Assembly (NCBI GenBank): GCA_017609985.1
Contig: JAFCCW010000012.1
Coordinates: forward strand, 1-47,642
DNA length: 47,642 nt
Direction of reading: 5' to 3'
Origin: Candidatus Iainarchaeum sp.
Lineage (GTDB): Archaea > Iainarchaeota > Iainarchaeia > Iainarchaeales > JAFCCW01
Within the stretch, counting starts at the first letter, position 1. Every line of letters starts with the position of its first letter. Shown in pieces: positions 8,475 to 16,844 of this stretch. The position numbers were made by a program, and so were the translations under genes. The notes beneath the pieces are model-generated. The model ran no database searches, was not told where the DNA came from, and saw nothing but the letters and a program-made list of their open reading frames with translations.

Positions 8475-8828
8475 TTAAGAGAAAGAAATAAGACTTCCTT
8501 TCTCAAGTTCTTCCGCTGAAACTCCTTCAATGCTTAAACCAACAGTCATTCCTCTTTTTGCAGAGCTTGTTCTATGATATTTGCAATTCAAGTCCTTTAC
8601 GGTAAAACTTTTTCCGTTAAGTTCGCCCTTCATTCCTTTTGAAACCTGTCCTGAGACAATTTCACCGACAACATAAATTTCCGGGTCTCCAAAAAACCTG
8701 CTGACTTTTTTAATGCAAAGCTTGTTTTTTTCCCAAGGATAAATCTGAATGTTGTCCTGAGGAGCAACGATTTCAATTTCTGATTGATTCCCTCTTCCTT
8801 CCCCGAATGTTAATGTAATCAAACTCAT
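8475..8828 (-). CDS. Stand-alone EF-Tu domain-2-like beta-barrel protein
   Basis: A 117-residue protein with no G domain. The stretch VVGEIVSGQVSKGMKGELNG followed by KRGMTVGLSIEGVSAEELEKGSLI follows the pattern of translational GTPase domain 2 (EF-Tu/SelB type), where a V-x-G-x-V-x-x-G motif is followed by an A-x-x-G-x-x-V-G-L turn. The ATG at 8828 has GGAGTGAG upstream, so it is chosen over GTG 8837. It is followed by scpB on the same strand; the open frame upstream of scpB overlaps this gene but has no support. A ribosome- or tRNA-related role is only a guess. Confidence 0.6.
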   Translation of the reverse strand: MSLITLTFGEGRGNQSEIEIVAPQDNIQIYPWEKNKLCIKKVSRFFGDPEIYVVGEIVSGQVSKGMKGELNGKSFTVKDLNCKYHRTSSAKRGMTVGLSIEGVSAEELEKGSLISFS

Positions 8829-8996
8829 ATTTCTCACTCCATCCCTGTTTCTTAAAGGCAGAGTATCTATTGCACAAAGTAGTTAATAGCCCTGAAGTTT
8901 ACGCAATCCAAACCAATTATTATGTAGCAAATTTGGAAACTGAACTCTTGGTTTTGAGAAGCAAAATCTTTTAACAAGAAAAGACATTGTAATTGC

Positions 8997-9746
8997 ATGG
9001 AACAAGAATTTGCATCAGTAGAAATAATTGAATTTGGAAAAAAAGACTTAAAGGGCTACACTCTCTTGCTCGGGTTTCCAGGAATGGGGCTTGTGGGCAC
9101 GATTGTTGCAAAATATTTAATGGAAAAAATTAGTTTCAAAAAATTTGGTTATATTAAGTCAAATATTTTTGTTCCGATTCTGAGAGTAAGAGAAGGAAAA
9201 CCAATTTATCCGTCAAGACTGTTTATTGACGAAAAAAGCAAGATTGTTCTGATTCAGAGCGAACAAATTATCCCAAGCAAATTCAAAGACGATTTTGCAA
9301 GAGCAATTGCTGACTGGGTTAAGAAAAAGAAAATCTCAAAAGTTGTTTCAGGAAATGGAATCAGAACAATGGATATGGGAGACAAACGAAAAGTATACTA
9401 TGTGACAACAAATGACAGGACAAAAAAATTTCTTGAAAAAGCTGGAGCAGAATCAATAAAGGAAGGGATTGTTTCAGGACTTGACTCTCTTGTTCTCCTA
9501 GAACTCAAGGAAACAAATATTGATGCTTACTCTCTGCTTGGAGAAATAAACCAAAAAGCAGACTATGACGCAGCAGTGGCAGTGCTCAAAGTAATCAACA
9601 ATATCTCAAATCTCAAAATCAGCATCAAACCACTTGAAAAAGAAGCAGAAACTGCAAAAAAAGAGCTGACACAGTTTCTTGAAAACCTAAAAAAGACACA
9701 CAGCGAAGTAGAAAAACTTGAGAGCCAGACTCCAACAACCACCTAA
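8997..9746 (+). CDS. PAC2-family protein (proteasome assembly chaperone-like)
   Basis: A 249-residue member of the PAC2 family, related to archaeal PbaA/PbaB. The core TLLLGFPGMGLVGTIVAKYL is near residues 22-41, and GLDSLVLLELKETNIDAYSL sits in the second half. The last 40 residues form a charged helix (ELTQFLENLKKTHSEVEKLE) likely to be a coiled coil. A TTTTAAC box about 27 bases before the ATG supports a leaderless start. Function in proteasome assembly is inferred from the family and is not certain for every archaeal member. Confidence 0.85.
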   Translation: MEQEFASVEIIEFGKKDLKGYTLLLGFPGMGLVGTIVAKYLMEKISFKKFGYIKSNIFVPILRVREGKPIYPSRLFIDEKSKIVLIQSEQIIPSKFKDDFARAIADWVKKKKISKVVSGNGIRTMDMGDKRKVYYVTTNDRTKKFLEKAGAESIKEGIVSGLDSLVLLELKETNIDAYSLLGEINQKADYDAAVAVLKVINNISNLKISIKPLEKEAETAKKELTQFLENLKKTHSEVEKLESQTPTTT

Positions 9747-9826
9747 AAAAAAGCAGACAGTTCAACAAAGCAAAAACAACAACAGCATAAAAAATAGCAT
9801 GACAAAGCAAAAAAAAGGTGAATCAA

Positions 9827-10156
9827 ATGGAAATCGAAGAAATCGAATTTGAAGAACTAAAAGAAAAACTAGATGCGGGAAAACTTCAGTTGATTGATGT
9901 AATGCCTGCAGAATACTTCAAAAAACAGCATATTGCTGGAGCAAAAAATATTCCACTGATTGAATTAAGAGAACGACTTGGAGAAATAAAAAAAGATAAA
10001 GAAAAGGAAATAGTGCTTTACTGCAAAGACTATGGTTGCGGGTCAAGCAAGACAGGTGCAAAAATTCTTTCACAACTCGGATTTGAAAACGTGAAGAAAT
10101 ATTCCGGAGGACTCAAAGACTGGGCAGAAAAAGGCGGAGCTGTTAAAAGCAGTTAG
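9827..10156 (+). CDS. Rhodanese-domain sulfurtransferase
   Basis: A single-domain rhodanese of 109 residues. QLIDVMPAEYFKKQHIAGAKNIPL is the substrate-side motif, and LYCKDYGCGSSKTGAKIL holds the active-site cysteine. The loop is longer than the common CRxGxR form and has a second Cys (C-K-D-Y-G-C), so sulfur relay or a disulfide is possible. ATG 9827 is preferred over GTG 9818 because AAGGTGA precedes it. It is convergent with the next gene, overlapping by four bases. Confidence 0.88.
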   Translation: MEIEEIEFEELKEKLDAGKLQLIDVMPAEYFKKQHIAGAKNIPLIELRERLGEIKKDKEKEIVLYCKDYGCGSSKTGAKILSQLGFENVKKYSGGLKDWAEKGGAVKSS

Positions 10157-10605
10157 CGGTTTCTTATCTCGTCCATCATCTCAAACTTGTCCTTATCAAT
10201 GCGCGGACGATAAAAGTTAGACATTTCAAAAAACAAGATGACTGATGCAAGAAACAAAACAGCTAATTCAATTAGTCCAAGAAAAACATTGAAAAAATAA
10301 AAGCCAACAAGATTTATCACAAAAACAAGCTGAACTATTCTGGCAGCCCAAACACTCATTCTAAAAGTATAATAAGCCATTCCAGCCCAGAAAAAAGCTA
10401 TTCCAAACTGTATCAAAGTTAAAATCCCTGATGAAAAAAACAAGTCTGCCTGAAGCTGAAGAGCATAAGCTTCAAAAATAAAAAGCAGAGCAGAGAAAAA
10501 ATGTACAACTCCAAGAACAGAAAAAGTAAGACCACAGACAGCAGCAATAACAGTCACATCTAATTTTTCAACATCCTCAGACTTCTTTTTTATTTTGACA
10601 CGCAT
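10153..10605 (-). CDS. Four-helix membrane protein, unknown function
   Basis: About 150 residues with four predicted membrane segments (VTVIAAVCGLTFSVLGVVHF, LTLIQFGIAFFWAGMAYY, IVQLVFVINLVGFYFF and LIELAVLFLASVILFF). Both ends are charged (KIKKKSEDVEK at the start, RPRIDKDKFEMMDEIR at the end) and probably cytoplasmic. I do not recognise the family. It lies immediately downstream of scpA on the same strand. Confidence 0.6.
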   Translation of the reverse strand: MRVKIKKKSEDVEKLDVTVIAAVCGLTFSVLGVVHFFSALLFIFEAYALQLQADLFFSSGILTLIQFGIAFFWAGMAYYTFRMSVWAARIVQLVFVINLVGFYFFNVFLGLIELAVLFLASVILFFEMSNFYRPRIDKDKFEMMDEIRNR

Positions 10606-10640
10606 GATAAAACAACCCAAATTGAGATATTTAATAATTG

Positions 10641-11555
10641 TTATTCTTCTTTAGCTTCTCCGATAGCTTCCTCTTTAGCTTCTTCCCGCTCTTCTCCTTT
10701 CGATTTCTTTATCAGCTCAGGTTCAGTTTCTTCTACTTTGCCAGTTTCAAGATTGGCTTCAACCCCATCACCAGCCACAAGCTCAGCACCAACCGCAACT
10801 TCGTCACCAGCTGCAACTTCGTCTTCGCCCAATTCTTTTTTTCCGAGCAAGGAAATAAACACTTCTCCAAAAAATTCATCCTGCCATGCAACAATTCTCC
10901 CGTTGTTCATCAGAAAGAGAACTGGAATAAATGTTCCAACTATGTTTCCCGGCTTGCTGTCTTCCTTGACAAGTTGAGAAAACAAAACCATTCCCTGAGA
11001 ATCTGCCTTCTGTTCAATAAGAGAATAAACTTCATCCATCTTTTCCTCAATGTTTGGAGTTTCCATTGGCAGAGCAAAATTTGGCATTTCAAGTTCTCTT
11101 TTTTTTTCCGCACGCTCTCTTGTCTTTGAAAGAATTCCATCAATCTGCGAAACAAGACTGTCAAGAGAAACTGCCCCCTGCTTTACGCGGTAAGTGGATT
11201 TAAGGTCTGGAAGAATTGACTCCATTCTTGCAATTTCCTCTGGAGAAATTTCTCTCACCGCCTCTTCTTTCTCTTCCTCAATTGAAGAAATCTTCAGAGT
11301 TCTTGCCTTTAGTTTGAGAAGAATTGCAGAAGCAAGAATTGCATTAGCTGGAACACGCAAGTCTTGTTTTTCAAGCAAGCTGATTTTTTTAAGATACTTG
11401 TCAGCAAGCGCACAGACATCAATGTTCCATGGATCCATTCTCTCCTTTTTAACTAAACCAATTATTATAGTTTTCCAGGCAGGAGTGTCAATCAAGTCAA
11501 CAAGATTGATATCGTCTGCATTCTCCGGCAAATCCCCGTAAAACTCTTCAGGCAT
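10641..11555 (-). CDS. scpA: Segregation and condensation protein ScpA
   Basis: A 304-residue kleisin. The N-terminal helices (DLIDTPAWKTIIIGLVKKER and MDPWNIDVCALADKYL) match the ScpA SMC-neck binding region, with the DPWxID motif intact. LRVPANAILASAILLKLKAR follows, and the C-terminal winged-helix part is VGTFIPVLFLMNNGRIVAWQ. The last 75 residues form an acidic Glu/Ala/Val tail with short internal repeats that is absent from compact kleisins. It works with scpB (7916-8392) and an Smc encoded elsewhere. Confidence 0.87.
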   Translation of the reverse strand: MPEEFYGDLPENADDINLVDLIDTPAWKTIIIGLVKKERMDPWNIDVCALADKYLKKISLLEKQDLRVPANAILASAILLKLKARTLKISSIEEEKEEAVREISPEEIARMESILPDLKSTYRVKQGAVSLDSLVSQIDGILSKTRERAEKKRELEMPNFALPMETPNIEEKMDEVYSLIEQKADSQGMVLFSQLVKEDSKPGNIVGTFIPVLFLMNNGRIVAWQDEFFGEVFISLLGKKELGEDEVAAGDEVAVGAELVAGDGVEANLETGKVEETEPELIKKSKGEEREEAKEEAIGEAKEE

Positions 11556-11655
11556 GAATAAAGTAAAGCAATTGAACTTAAAAAGTGTTTTCTTATGCCT
11601 TCAGGAACAGGAAAAGATTAAAAAACTCTAAAGCACTTGTAATAAACGTGATTCA

Positions 11656-12366
11656 ATGGAGAAAATAAAAAGTGGAATTCCAGGGCTAGACGAGCTTCTT
11701 GGAGGTGGCTTTCCAAAAGGAAGCAGCATCCTACTAGGAGGAGGCGCAGGAACTGGAAAAACAATAATGGGAATGCAATATCTCTACAACGGAGCAACAG
11801 AGTTTGACGAGCCAGGCTTGTTTGTAACGCTTGAAAGCAATGTCAAGAATATCACTTGGAATATGGAAAGCTTCAACTGGGATATTAGAAAATTACAAAA
11901 CGAACAGAAGCTAAGCATTTACAGATTAAATCTGGGATACACTGCAGACAAAAAATTAATCGAAGGAAAAATAAATGATGAATTGAAAGTAATTTCTTCA
12001 ATGGTAAAGGAAATTAAAGCAAAAAGACTGGTTATTGATTCAACAACTGCTTTTGGAATGTGGCTAAACAATGAGATGCTGAGAAGCATGCTATTCAAAT
12101 TTGCAGACTCACTAAAAGAACTAAACTGCACAACCTTACTGACTTCAGAAACAAAGGGAGGCAAGGTAGACTTCTCAGCATATGGAGTTGAAGAATTTGT
12201 TGTTGACGGAGTGCTGGCACTCTATTTTTATCCACCTCACAGAAGTATTTTTGTGAGAAAAATGAGGGGAACAAATCACGACAAAAACGTGCACCCATTT
12301 GAAATATCTGCAAAGGGAATAGACATAAAGCACAAAGAAACAGTGATGTGGGAAGCACTCAAATAA
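11656..12366 (+). CDS. KaiC/RadA-like RecA-fold ATPase
   Basis: A 236-residue single-domain KaiC-family ATPase. It begins IKSGIPGLDELLGGGFPKGS, the KaiC/Sms lead-in, then Walker A GGAGTGKT near residues 29-36 and a Walker B strand AKRLVIDSTT near 112. There is no second KaiC domain and no DNA-binding extension. Such single-domain proteins are common in archaea and mostly uncharacterised, though some act in signalling or motility. It is divergent from scpA across about 100 bases. Confidence 0.85.
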   Translation: MEKIKSGIPGLDELLGGGFPKGSSILLGGGAGTGKTIMGMQYLYNGATEFDEPGLFVTLESNVKNITWNMESFNWDIRKLQNEQKLSIYRLNLGYTADKKLIEGKINDELKVISSMVKEIKAKRLVIDSTTAFGMWLNNEMLRSMLFKFADSLKELNCTTLLTSETKGGKVDFSAYGVEEFVVDGVLALYFYPPHRSIFVRKMRGTNHDKNVHPFEISAKGIDIKHKETVMWEALK

Positions 12367-12373
12367 GCTATTT

Positions 12374-12437
12374 AACAAACAATTAATTTAACAGATAGTT
12401 AATTTAACAGATAGTTAATTTAGCAAACAGTTAAGTT
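12374..12437. repeat. 16-bp imperfect tandem repeat between convergent gene ends
   Basis: Four 16-bp units begin at 12374, 12390, 12406 and 12422; the middle two (AACAGATAGTTAATTT) are identical. Each unit carries TTA at the same offset, which is the minus-strand stop TAA of S-adenosylhomocysteinase in the last unit. The array fills nearly the whole spacer between the KaiC-like gene and ahcY. Confidence 0.85.
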
Positions 12438-13675
12438 CCTTCTTCCCAGCTTTCAAGATACTTTTTCTGCTCTGCAGTAAGCTCGTCTTTCTTAATGCCC
12501 ATTGCTTCAAGCTTGAGCTTGGCAATCTCATTATCAATCTCTCTTGGAAGAATATGAACTGCAGAATCTAGATTGTTTTTCACAACATACTCTACTGCAA
12601 GAGCCTGACCGCAGAAGCTAAGGTCCATTACCTCGCTTGGATGACCCTCAGCACAAGCAAGGTTAACAAGCCTGCCTTCACCGCACAAATAAATTTTCTT
12701 TTTTCCAAAATTAAAGCACTGAAGACCAGGCCTTGTTTGTTCAACAGCCTGAGCTTTTTCCTTCATTGCCTTTACATCAATTTCTAAATCAAAATGACCA
12801 GAATTTGCAAGAACTGCACCAGCCTTCATTTTTTCAACATGCTCCATTCTGATGACATGCTTGTCGCCAGTAACAGTAATAAAAACATCTCCAATTGAAG
12901 AAGCATTCAAAAGAGGCATTACACGATAACCGTCCATCTTTGCCTGCAATGCCTTAAGAAAATCAACCTCACAAACAACTACATTTGAACCCATGCCTCT
13001 AGCTCTTGCAGCAACTCCCCGCCCACAGTCACCATAACCACAGACAACAAATGTTTTGCCTGCAAACAGCATGTTTGTTGCCCGCAATATTCCGTCAAGA
13101 GTACTCTGACCAGTCCCATAAAAATTGTCAAACAAGTGCTTTGTGTGATTGTCGTTAACAGCAATAACAGGATATTTTAGAGCAGAATCCTTTTCCATTG
13201 CCCTAAGGCGAATGACTCCAGTGGTTGTTTCCTCAGTGCCCCCTTTAATATCCTTTATCATAGACGAATGATTTTTGTGAATTTCGCTAACAAGATCACA
13301 GCCATCGTCAATTGTGACAGTTGGCTTAAAGTCAATAACATGGTTCAGGTTTTCATAGTACTCTTCCCCTGTCTCGTGCTTCCAAGCAAAAACATCAAAA
13401 CCATCTTTTGCAAGAGCAGCAGCAACATCGTCCTGTGTGCTCAATGGATTACATCCTGTTATTGCAATTTCTGCACCGCCTGCTCGAAGAGTTTTGAGAA
13501 GAACAGCAGTCTCTTTTGTAACGTGAAGGGCTAAGCCAACCTTTACCCCCTTTAGAGGCTGTTCTTTTTCAAAACGCTTTTTTACCTCTTCAAGAGCAAG
13601 CATCTGCGACTCAGCATACTCAATATTCTTAAACCCCTGTTCAGCGAGTTTGATGTCTTTTACCTTGTGTGCCAT
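12431..13675 (-). CDS. ahcY: S-adenosylhomocysteinase
   Basis: A 414-residue adenosylhomocysteinase that hydrolyses S-adenosylhomocysteine to adenosine and homocysteine, relieving inhibition of methyltransferases. The NAD-binding motif GKTFVVCGYGDCGRGVA is in the middle; DDGCDLV, GGTEETTTGVIRL and YPVIAVNDNHTKHLFDN are substrate-pocket motifs. The ORF could start seven codons upstream, but ATG 13675 (MAHKVKDIKLAEQG) has GGTGA before it and fits the family. It lacks the C-terminal insert of bacterial enzymes. Confidence 0.96.
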   Translation of the reverse strand: MAHKVKDIKLAEQGFKNIEYAESQMLALEEVKKRFEKEQPLKGVKVGLALHVTKETAVLLKTLRAGGAEIAITGCNPLSTQDDVAAALAKDGFDVFAWKHETGEEYYENLNHVIDFKPTVTIDDGCDLVSEIHKNHSSMIKDIKGGTEETTTGVIRLRAMEKDSALKYPVIAVNDNHTKHLFDNFYGTGQSTLDGILRATNMLFAGKTFVVCGYGDCGRGVAARARGMGSNVVVCEVDFLKALQAKMDGYRVMPLLNASSIGDVFITVTGDKHVIRMEHVEKMKAGAVLANSGHFDLEIDVKAMKEKAQAVEQTRPGLQCFNFGKKKIYLCGEGRLVNLACAEGHPSEVMDLSFCGQALAVEYVVKNNLDSAVHILPREIDNEIAKLKLEAMGIKKDELTAEQKKYLESWEEGT

Positions 13676-13715
13676 TTGTTCACCAAAATAAATCATTAAA
13701 GGAAAAGGTTAAATA

Positions 13716-14711
13716 TCATAGCTTTTTAGAATAAGATTTTGCAAGAGAAAGATATGATTTGCACTCTTCAAGCGCTTTTCTCTTTTCTTCACCCTCGACT
13801 TGCATTGCTCGCAATCCAGCAACTTTTGCGCGCACATTTGCGCGATAGCACTTGTAGAGCGAGAGGAGAGAAAGAGCCTGTTTATCCCCTGAAAGAGAAA
13901 CATATTCTTCAAGAAAGCAATCAGCTAAATCCTTTCTTCCCCTAAACTCCAAGTCCATCAGCAGGAAGGCAATATCGTTTGCAGTATCAATGTTCATGAA
14001 GTCTTCGTTGAATTCAATGCAGTCAAAAACATTGACTTTGTCATCAAGAAAGATATTGGCTGCGTGAAGGTCACCGTGACAAACGCGAACAAAACCGGAG
14101 GAAACACGCTCTTCAAACAAGTCTTTGTTTGAATCAATAAATTTCTTGCTTGCTTCAAGAATTGAAGTTATTGCCGAAGACATTTCCTTGTCACTGGAGA
14201 TAACTTCCTGAATGATTGAAAGATTTTCAATGTCACCCCATACTCTCTTTGGATTGCCATACAAACCAGTCTGAATTGCTTCCGCAGCTGAATGAAAGCT
14301 GGAAATCTTTTCAGCTAGTTCTTTCATATTTTCTTGAGAAACATTTTTGTTGTCAAGCAAGACATCCATTTTATTTTCCTGGGACAACTGTTTCATTTTT
14401 ACAAAATATTCAACAGGAGTTCCTGAATTGAAAAAAAGTTTGCCATCTTGTTCGCCCACAAAACCGGTTCCAAGATATATTTCAGGAGAAAGCCTTTTGT
14501 TCAGCTTAACTTCTCGTTCACAAAAATGTTTTCTTTTTTCAAGAGTTGAAAAATCAAGAAAAGGAAATTTTACTTGTTTTTTAAACTTGAAAACAAAGTC
14601 GCCAGTGAGAAAAACATTGGAAATATGAGTTTCAATGTTTTGAATGTCTGAAACCGGAAAAGAATAAGACTCTGGGTTCAAAAGAAAATCCTTTACTCTG
14701 GCTTGATCCAT
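13716..14711 (-). CDS. Aminoglycoside phosphotransferase-like kinase (COG2187 type)
   Basis: A 331-residue protein with the aminoglycoside-phosphotransferase-like fold. The catalytic loop is VCHGDLHAANIFLDD near residue 210 and the metal-binding Asp lies in VFDCIEFNEDFMNIDTANDI, which together identify the COG2187 group. In many bacteria this domain is fused to a P-loop kinase domain; here the P-loop partner is a separate gene upstream that overlaps by 19 bases. The substrate is unknown. A drug-resistance role should not be assumed. Confidence 0.82.
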   Translation of the reverse strand: MDQARVKDFLLNPESYSFPVSDIQNIETHISNVFLTGDFVFKFKKQVKFPFLDFSTLEKRKHFCEREVKLNKRLSPEIYLGTGFVGEQDGKLFFNSGTPVEYFVKMKQLSQENKMDVLLDNKNVSQENMKELAEKISSFHSAAEAIQTGLYGNPKRVWGDIENLSIIQEVISSDKEMSSAITSILEASKKFIDSNKDLFEERVSSGFVRVCHGDLHAANIFLDDKVNVFDCIEFNEDFMNIDTANDIAFLLMDLEFRGRKDLADCFLEEYVSLSGDKQALSLLSLYKCYRANVRAKVAGLRAMQVEGEEKRKALEECKSYLSLAKSYSKKL

Positions 14712-15211
14712 TTTAACACTCGCTCAAATTTTTCCTGATCTTTAAGAAAACAGTCAATTACAAGATGCTGTTCCTCAATCGGTTCAAAGTTTTCTTCAAC
14801 AAGCTTGTAAATTTCAATGTTGTCAGCATCGCTTGCCCTGCATTCTATCTTTTTCTTTCTCTTTTCAAGTCTTTTTTTGATTGTTTCCTCATCACACCTG
14901 CATTCAACAAAAAAGATTTCCAAAGAAGCAGACTCAGCAATGTCGGAAACAACATTTCTCAAACCCTTGCGATAGAAAGTTCCGTCAAGGACAACATCTT
15001 GTTCAGATGAAACAAGCTTTCTTGTTCTGTTCATGAGCTCTTCATAAACCTGTTTTTTTTCAGCATCAGAATAATCTGGGCTTTCAATTGTTTCCCTGCG
15101 AATAATGTCTGTGTTAAGATGAACAGCACCTATTCGTTCAGCAATATTTCTCGCAAGAAAACTTTTTCCGGTTGCTGGAAGACCACAGAATACAACAATC
15201 ATTTCACTCAC
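14693..15211 (-). CDS. P-loop kinase (COG0645-type, AAA_33)
   Basis: A 172-residue P-loop phosphotransferase. Walker A is FCGLPATGKSFLA at residues 8-20; HLNTDIIRRE provides the Asp-Arg pair, and VVLDGTFYRKGLR is the second motif typical of this family. The LID-like segment is CDEETIKKRLEKR. It overlaps adk upstream by eight bases and the phosphotransferase-like gene downstream by 19, so the three are translationally coupled. The substrate is unknown. Confidence 0.82.
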   Translation of the reverse strand: MSEMIVVFCGLPATGKSFLARNIAERIGAVHLNTDIIRRETIESPDYSDAEKKQVYEELMNRTRKLVSSEQDVVLDGTFYRKGLRNVVSDIAESASLEIFFVECRCDEETIKKRLEKRKKKIECRASDADNIEIYKLVEENFEPIEEQHLVIDCFLKDQEKFERVLKWIKPE

Positions 15212-15857
15212 TCAAGCCAGAGAGAACCTCTCGCACCTTAACCATGTTCTCATCAATTGTTCCACTGCAATCAATCTCGGTTAGAAGAGATTTTTTTTTG
15301 TAAAACTCAACAAGCGGAGCAGTGCTTTCCTCGTAAATCCTGAGCCTGTCTTTGATTACAGCAGGCTTGTCGTCCTCTCGCTGGAATAATTCTCCAAAGC
15401 AAATATCACATTTTCCCTCTTCTTTTGGGGGAATGTTTTTCAGATGATAAACTTTTCCGCACTGCTTGCAAGAACGCCTTCCCGAAAGTCTTTCAATGAT
15501 TATTTCTTCAGAAGCAGTTAGGTAAAGAACAGAATCAAGTTTTTTGCTGAATTTTTCAAGAGTTTCGTCAAGAAGTTTTCCCTGCTCCATTGTTCTTGGA
15601 AAACCATCAAGGATAAAACCAGAGTCAAGGTCTCCAGAAGCAAACTTTCCCTCCACCAACTTTGCAACAATCTCATCAGAGACAAGCGCGCCAGATTCAG
15701 CAACAGCTTTTATTTCCTTTCCAAGCTCGGTCTCTGCTTTTATTTCTGCACGAATAAGGTCTCCAGTGGAAACCTGCTTTGCTCCAAATTCGTCCTCAAC
15801 TCTTTGCGCAACAGTTCCCTTGCCAACACCGGGAGCTCCTAAAAAAACAAGATTCAA
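15204..15857 (-). CDS. adk: Adenylate kinase, bacterial-type with zinc LID
   Basis: A 217-residue long-form adenylate kinase (ATP + AMP to 2 ADP). Walker A is LGAPGVGKGTVAQ at residues 6-18; GFILDGFPRT is the NMP-binding motif, and the LID contains SCKQCGKVYH and CDICFGE, a four-cysteine zinc site. Many archaea use a different, trimeric enzyme, so this form may have a bacterial origin. It is the first gene of a three-gene coupled operon. Confidence 0.95.
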   Translation of the reverse strand: MNLVFLGAPGVGKGTVAQRVEDEFGAKQVSTGDLIRAEIKAETELGKEIKAVAESGALVSDEIVAKLVEGKFASGDLDSGFILDGFPRTMEQGKLLDETLEKFSKKLDSVLYLTASEEIIIERLSGRRSCKQCGKVYHLKNIPPKEEGKCDICFGELFQREDDKPAVIKDRLRIYEESTAPLVEFYKKKSLLTEIDCSGTIDENMVKVREVLSGLSE

Positions 15858-15922
15858 AAAATACCACCTCTAAAAAAAGAAATAAACAGAAGAGATTTAA
15901 AGCATACCAGATTTAAGGAAAG

Positions 15923-15933
15923 TTTTTATATAA
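15923..15933 (+). promoter_or_regulatory. TATA box of the 293-residue orphan gene
   Basis: TTTTATATAAG is centred about 25 bases before the ATG at 15953, the spacing expected for a leaderless archaeal transcript. Confidence 0.55.
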
Positions 15934-15952
15934 GCTTGAACATTTTTTTAGC

Positions 15953-16834
15953 ATGCCAAAGCCAGGAAGATTTAGTCAAAGACGTGTAAAGCCTGTTCCA
16001 ATGACCCCTGAAGAAGCTCGGAAGCAAGCAGCAGAACAGGCTGCTTCAAGAGAAGAAGCTGTAAAGAAAGAATTTGAAGCAAGAGGGCAAAGCAGAGGTA
16101 AGTTTAAAGGAGGTCTTATTGGCACAGCAGCAGGAATTGCTGGAAGCCTTCTCTGGAGCGGAGCAAAGGAAGAAATCCACAGAGAGAATCAGGGTCCGCC
16201 CGCAACAGTTCTTGAAGCACAAAGGCTAAATGAACAGGGAACAAAATACGGCTCTTTTTGGGCTGAATCACTTAAGAGAAGAAGAATGAGTCTCAATCCA
16301 GAAAGGCTTGCAGAAATTGAAGACACATTGCTTCCAAGACTGTCAGTAAAGCTTGATCCAAGAGTAAAGAAAAACCCGAAAACAGCAGAATGGGTAAAGA
16401 TTGAACGACTTCTTGAATTTGTAAAAAACCTTGATGCAAACAAAAAGAGAAGAGATTTTTATTCAACACCAATAATTGACAGAAATGGAATAAGGATTGA
16501 CAGTTCAGACCACAGCAATTATGAAAGAATGCTCAATAACCAGCTTCCAAGAACAGAAACATATTTGGGAGAAAGGGGAAAAGAAAAACTTGAGAATGCA
16601 ATGGACATAAGCTGGTTTTTTGGAACAGAACAAGGATACAAAATTTACAGAGCACTAAAGAGAGTGGAAGCTAAAAAGGCCCAGTCCGAGACAAGACAAC
16701 AGGCAGTCAGAACAACCAGGGGCGAACAATCCAGAACCCGAAGAGACACTGCAAGAGGACAGAGACAACAGTCAAGTGCAAGACAAGCAAACATTAGAGG
16801 AAGACAGAATCCAAACTCAAGGTCAAGAACCTAG
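15953..16834 (+). CDS. Basic Arg/Gln-rich protein, unknown
   Basis: A 293-residue protein I do not recognise. The N terminus is basic and disordered (MPKPGRFSQRRVKPVPM), followed by a helix of Ala/Glu residues and a short hydrophobic Gly/Ala patch GGLIGTAAGIAGSLLWSG that could touch a membrane. A folded-looking middle (residues 80-235) follows. The last 60 residues are rich in Arg, Gln, Thr and Ser (QSRTRRDTARGQRQQSS), typical of disordered nucleic-acid-binding tails. It is likely expressed, having a good TATA box and no overlapping gene. Confidence 0.6.
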   Translation: MPKPGRFSQRRVKPVPMTPEEARKQAAEQAASREEAVKKEFEARGQSRGKFKGGLIGTAAGIAGSLLWSGAKEEIHRENQGPPATVLEAQRLNEQGTKYGSFWAESLKRRRMSLNPERLAEIEDTLLPRLSVKLDPRVKKNPKTAEWVKIERLLEFVKNLDANKKRRDFYSTPIIDRNGIRIDSSDHSNYERMLNNQLPRTETYLGERGKEKLENAMDISWFFGTEQGYKIYRALKRVEAKKAQSETRQQAVRTTRGEQSRTRRDTARGQRQQSSARQANIRGRQNPNSRSRT

Positions 16835-16844
16835 GATTTTTTTT

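Noticed and set aside
10638-11129. A 163-codon plus-strand frame
   Set aside because: It is antisense to scpA, with Phe/Ser-rich composition typical of the complement of Glu/Lys-rich genes.
13716-14711. Aminoglycoside resistance gene
   Set aside because: The fold is shared, but the motif set is that of COG2187, whose members are not known resistance enzymes.
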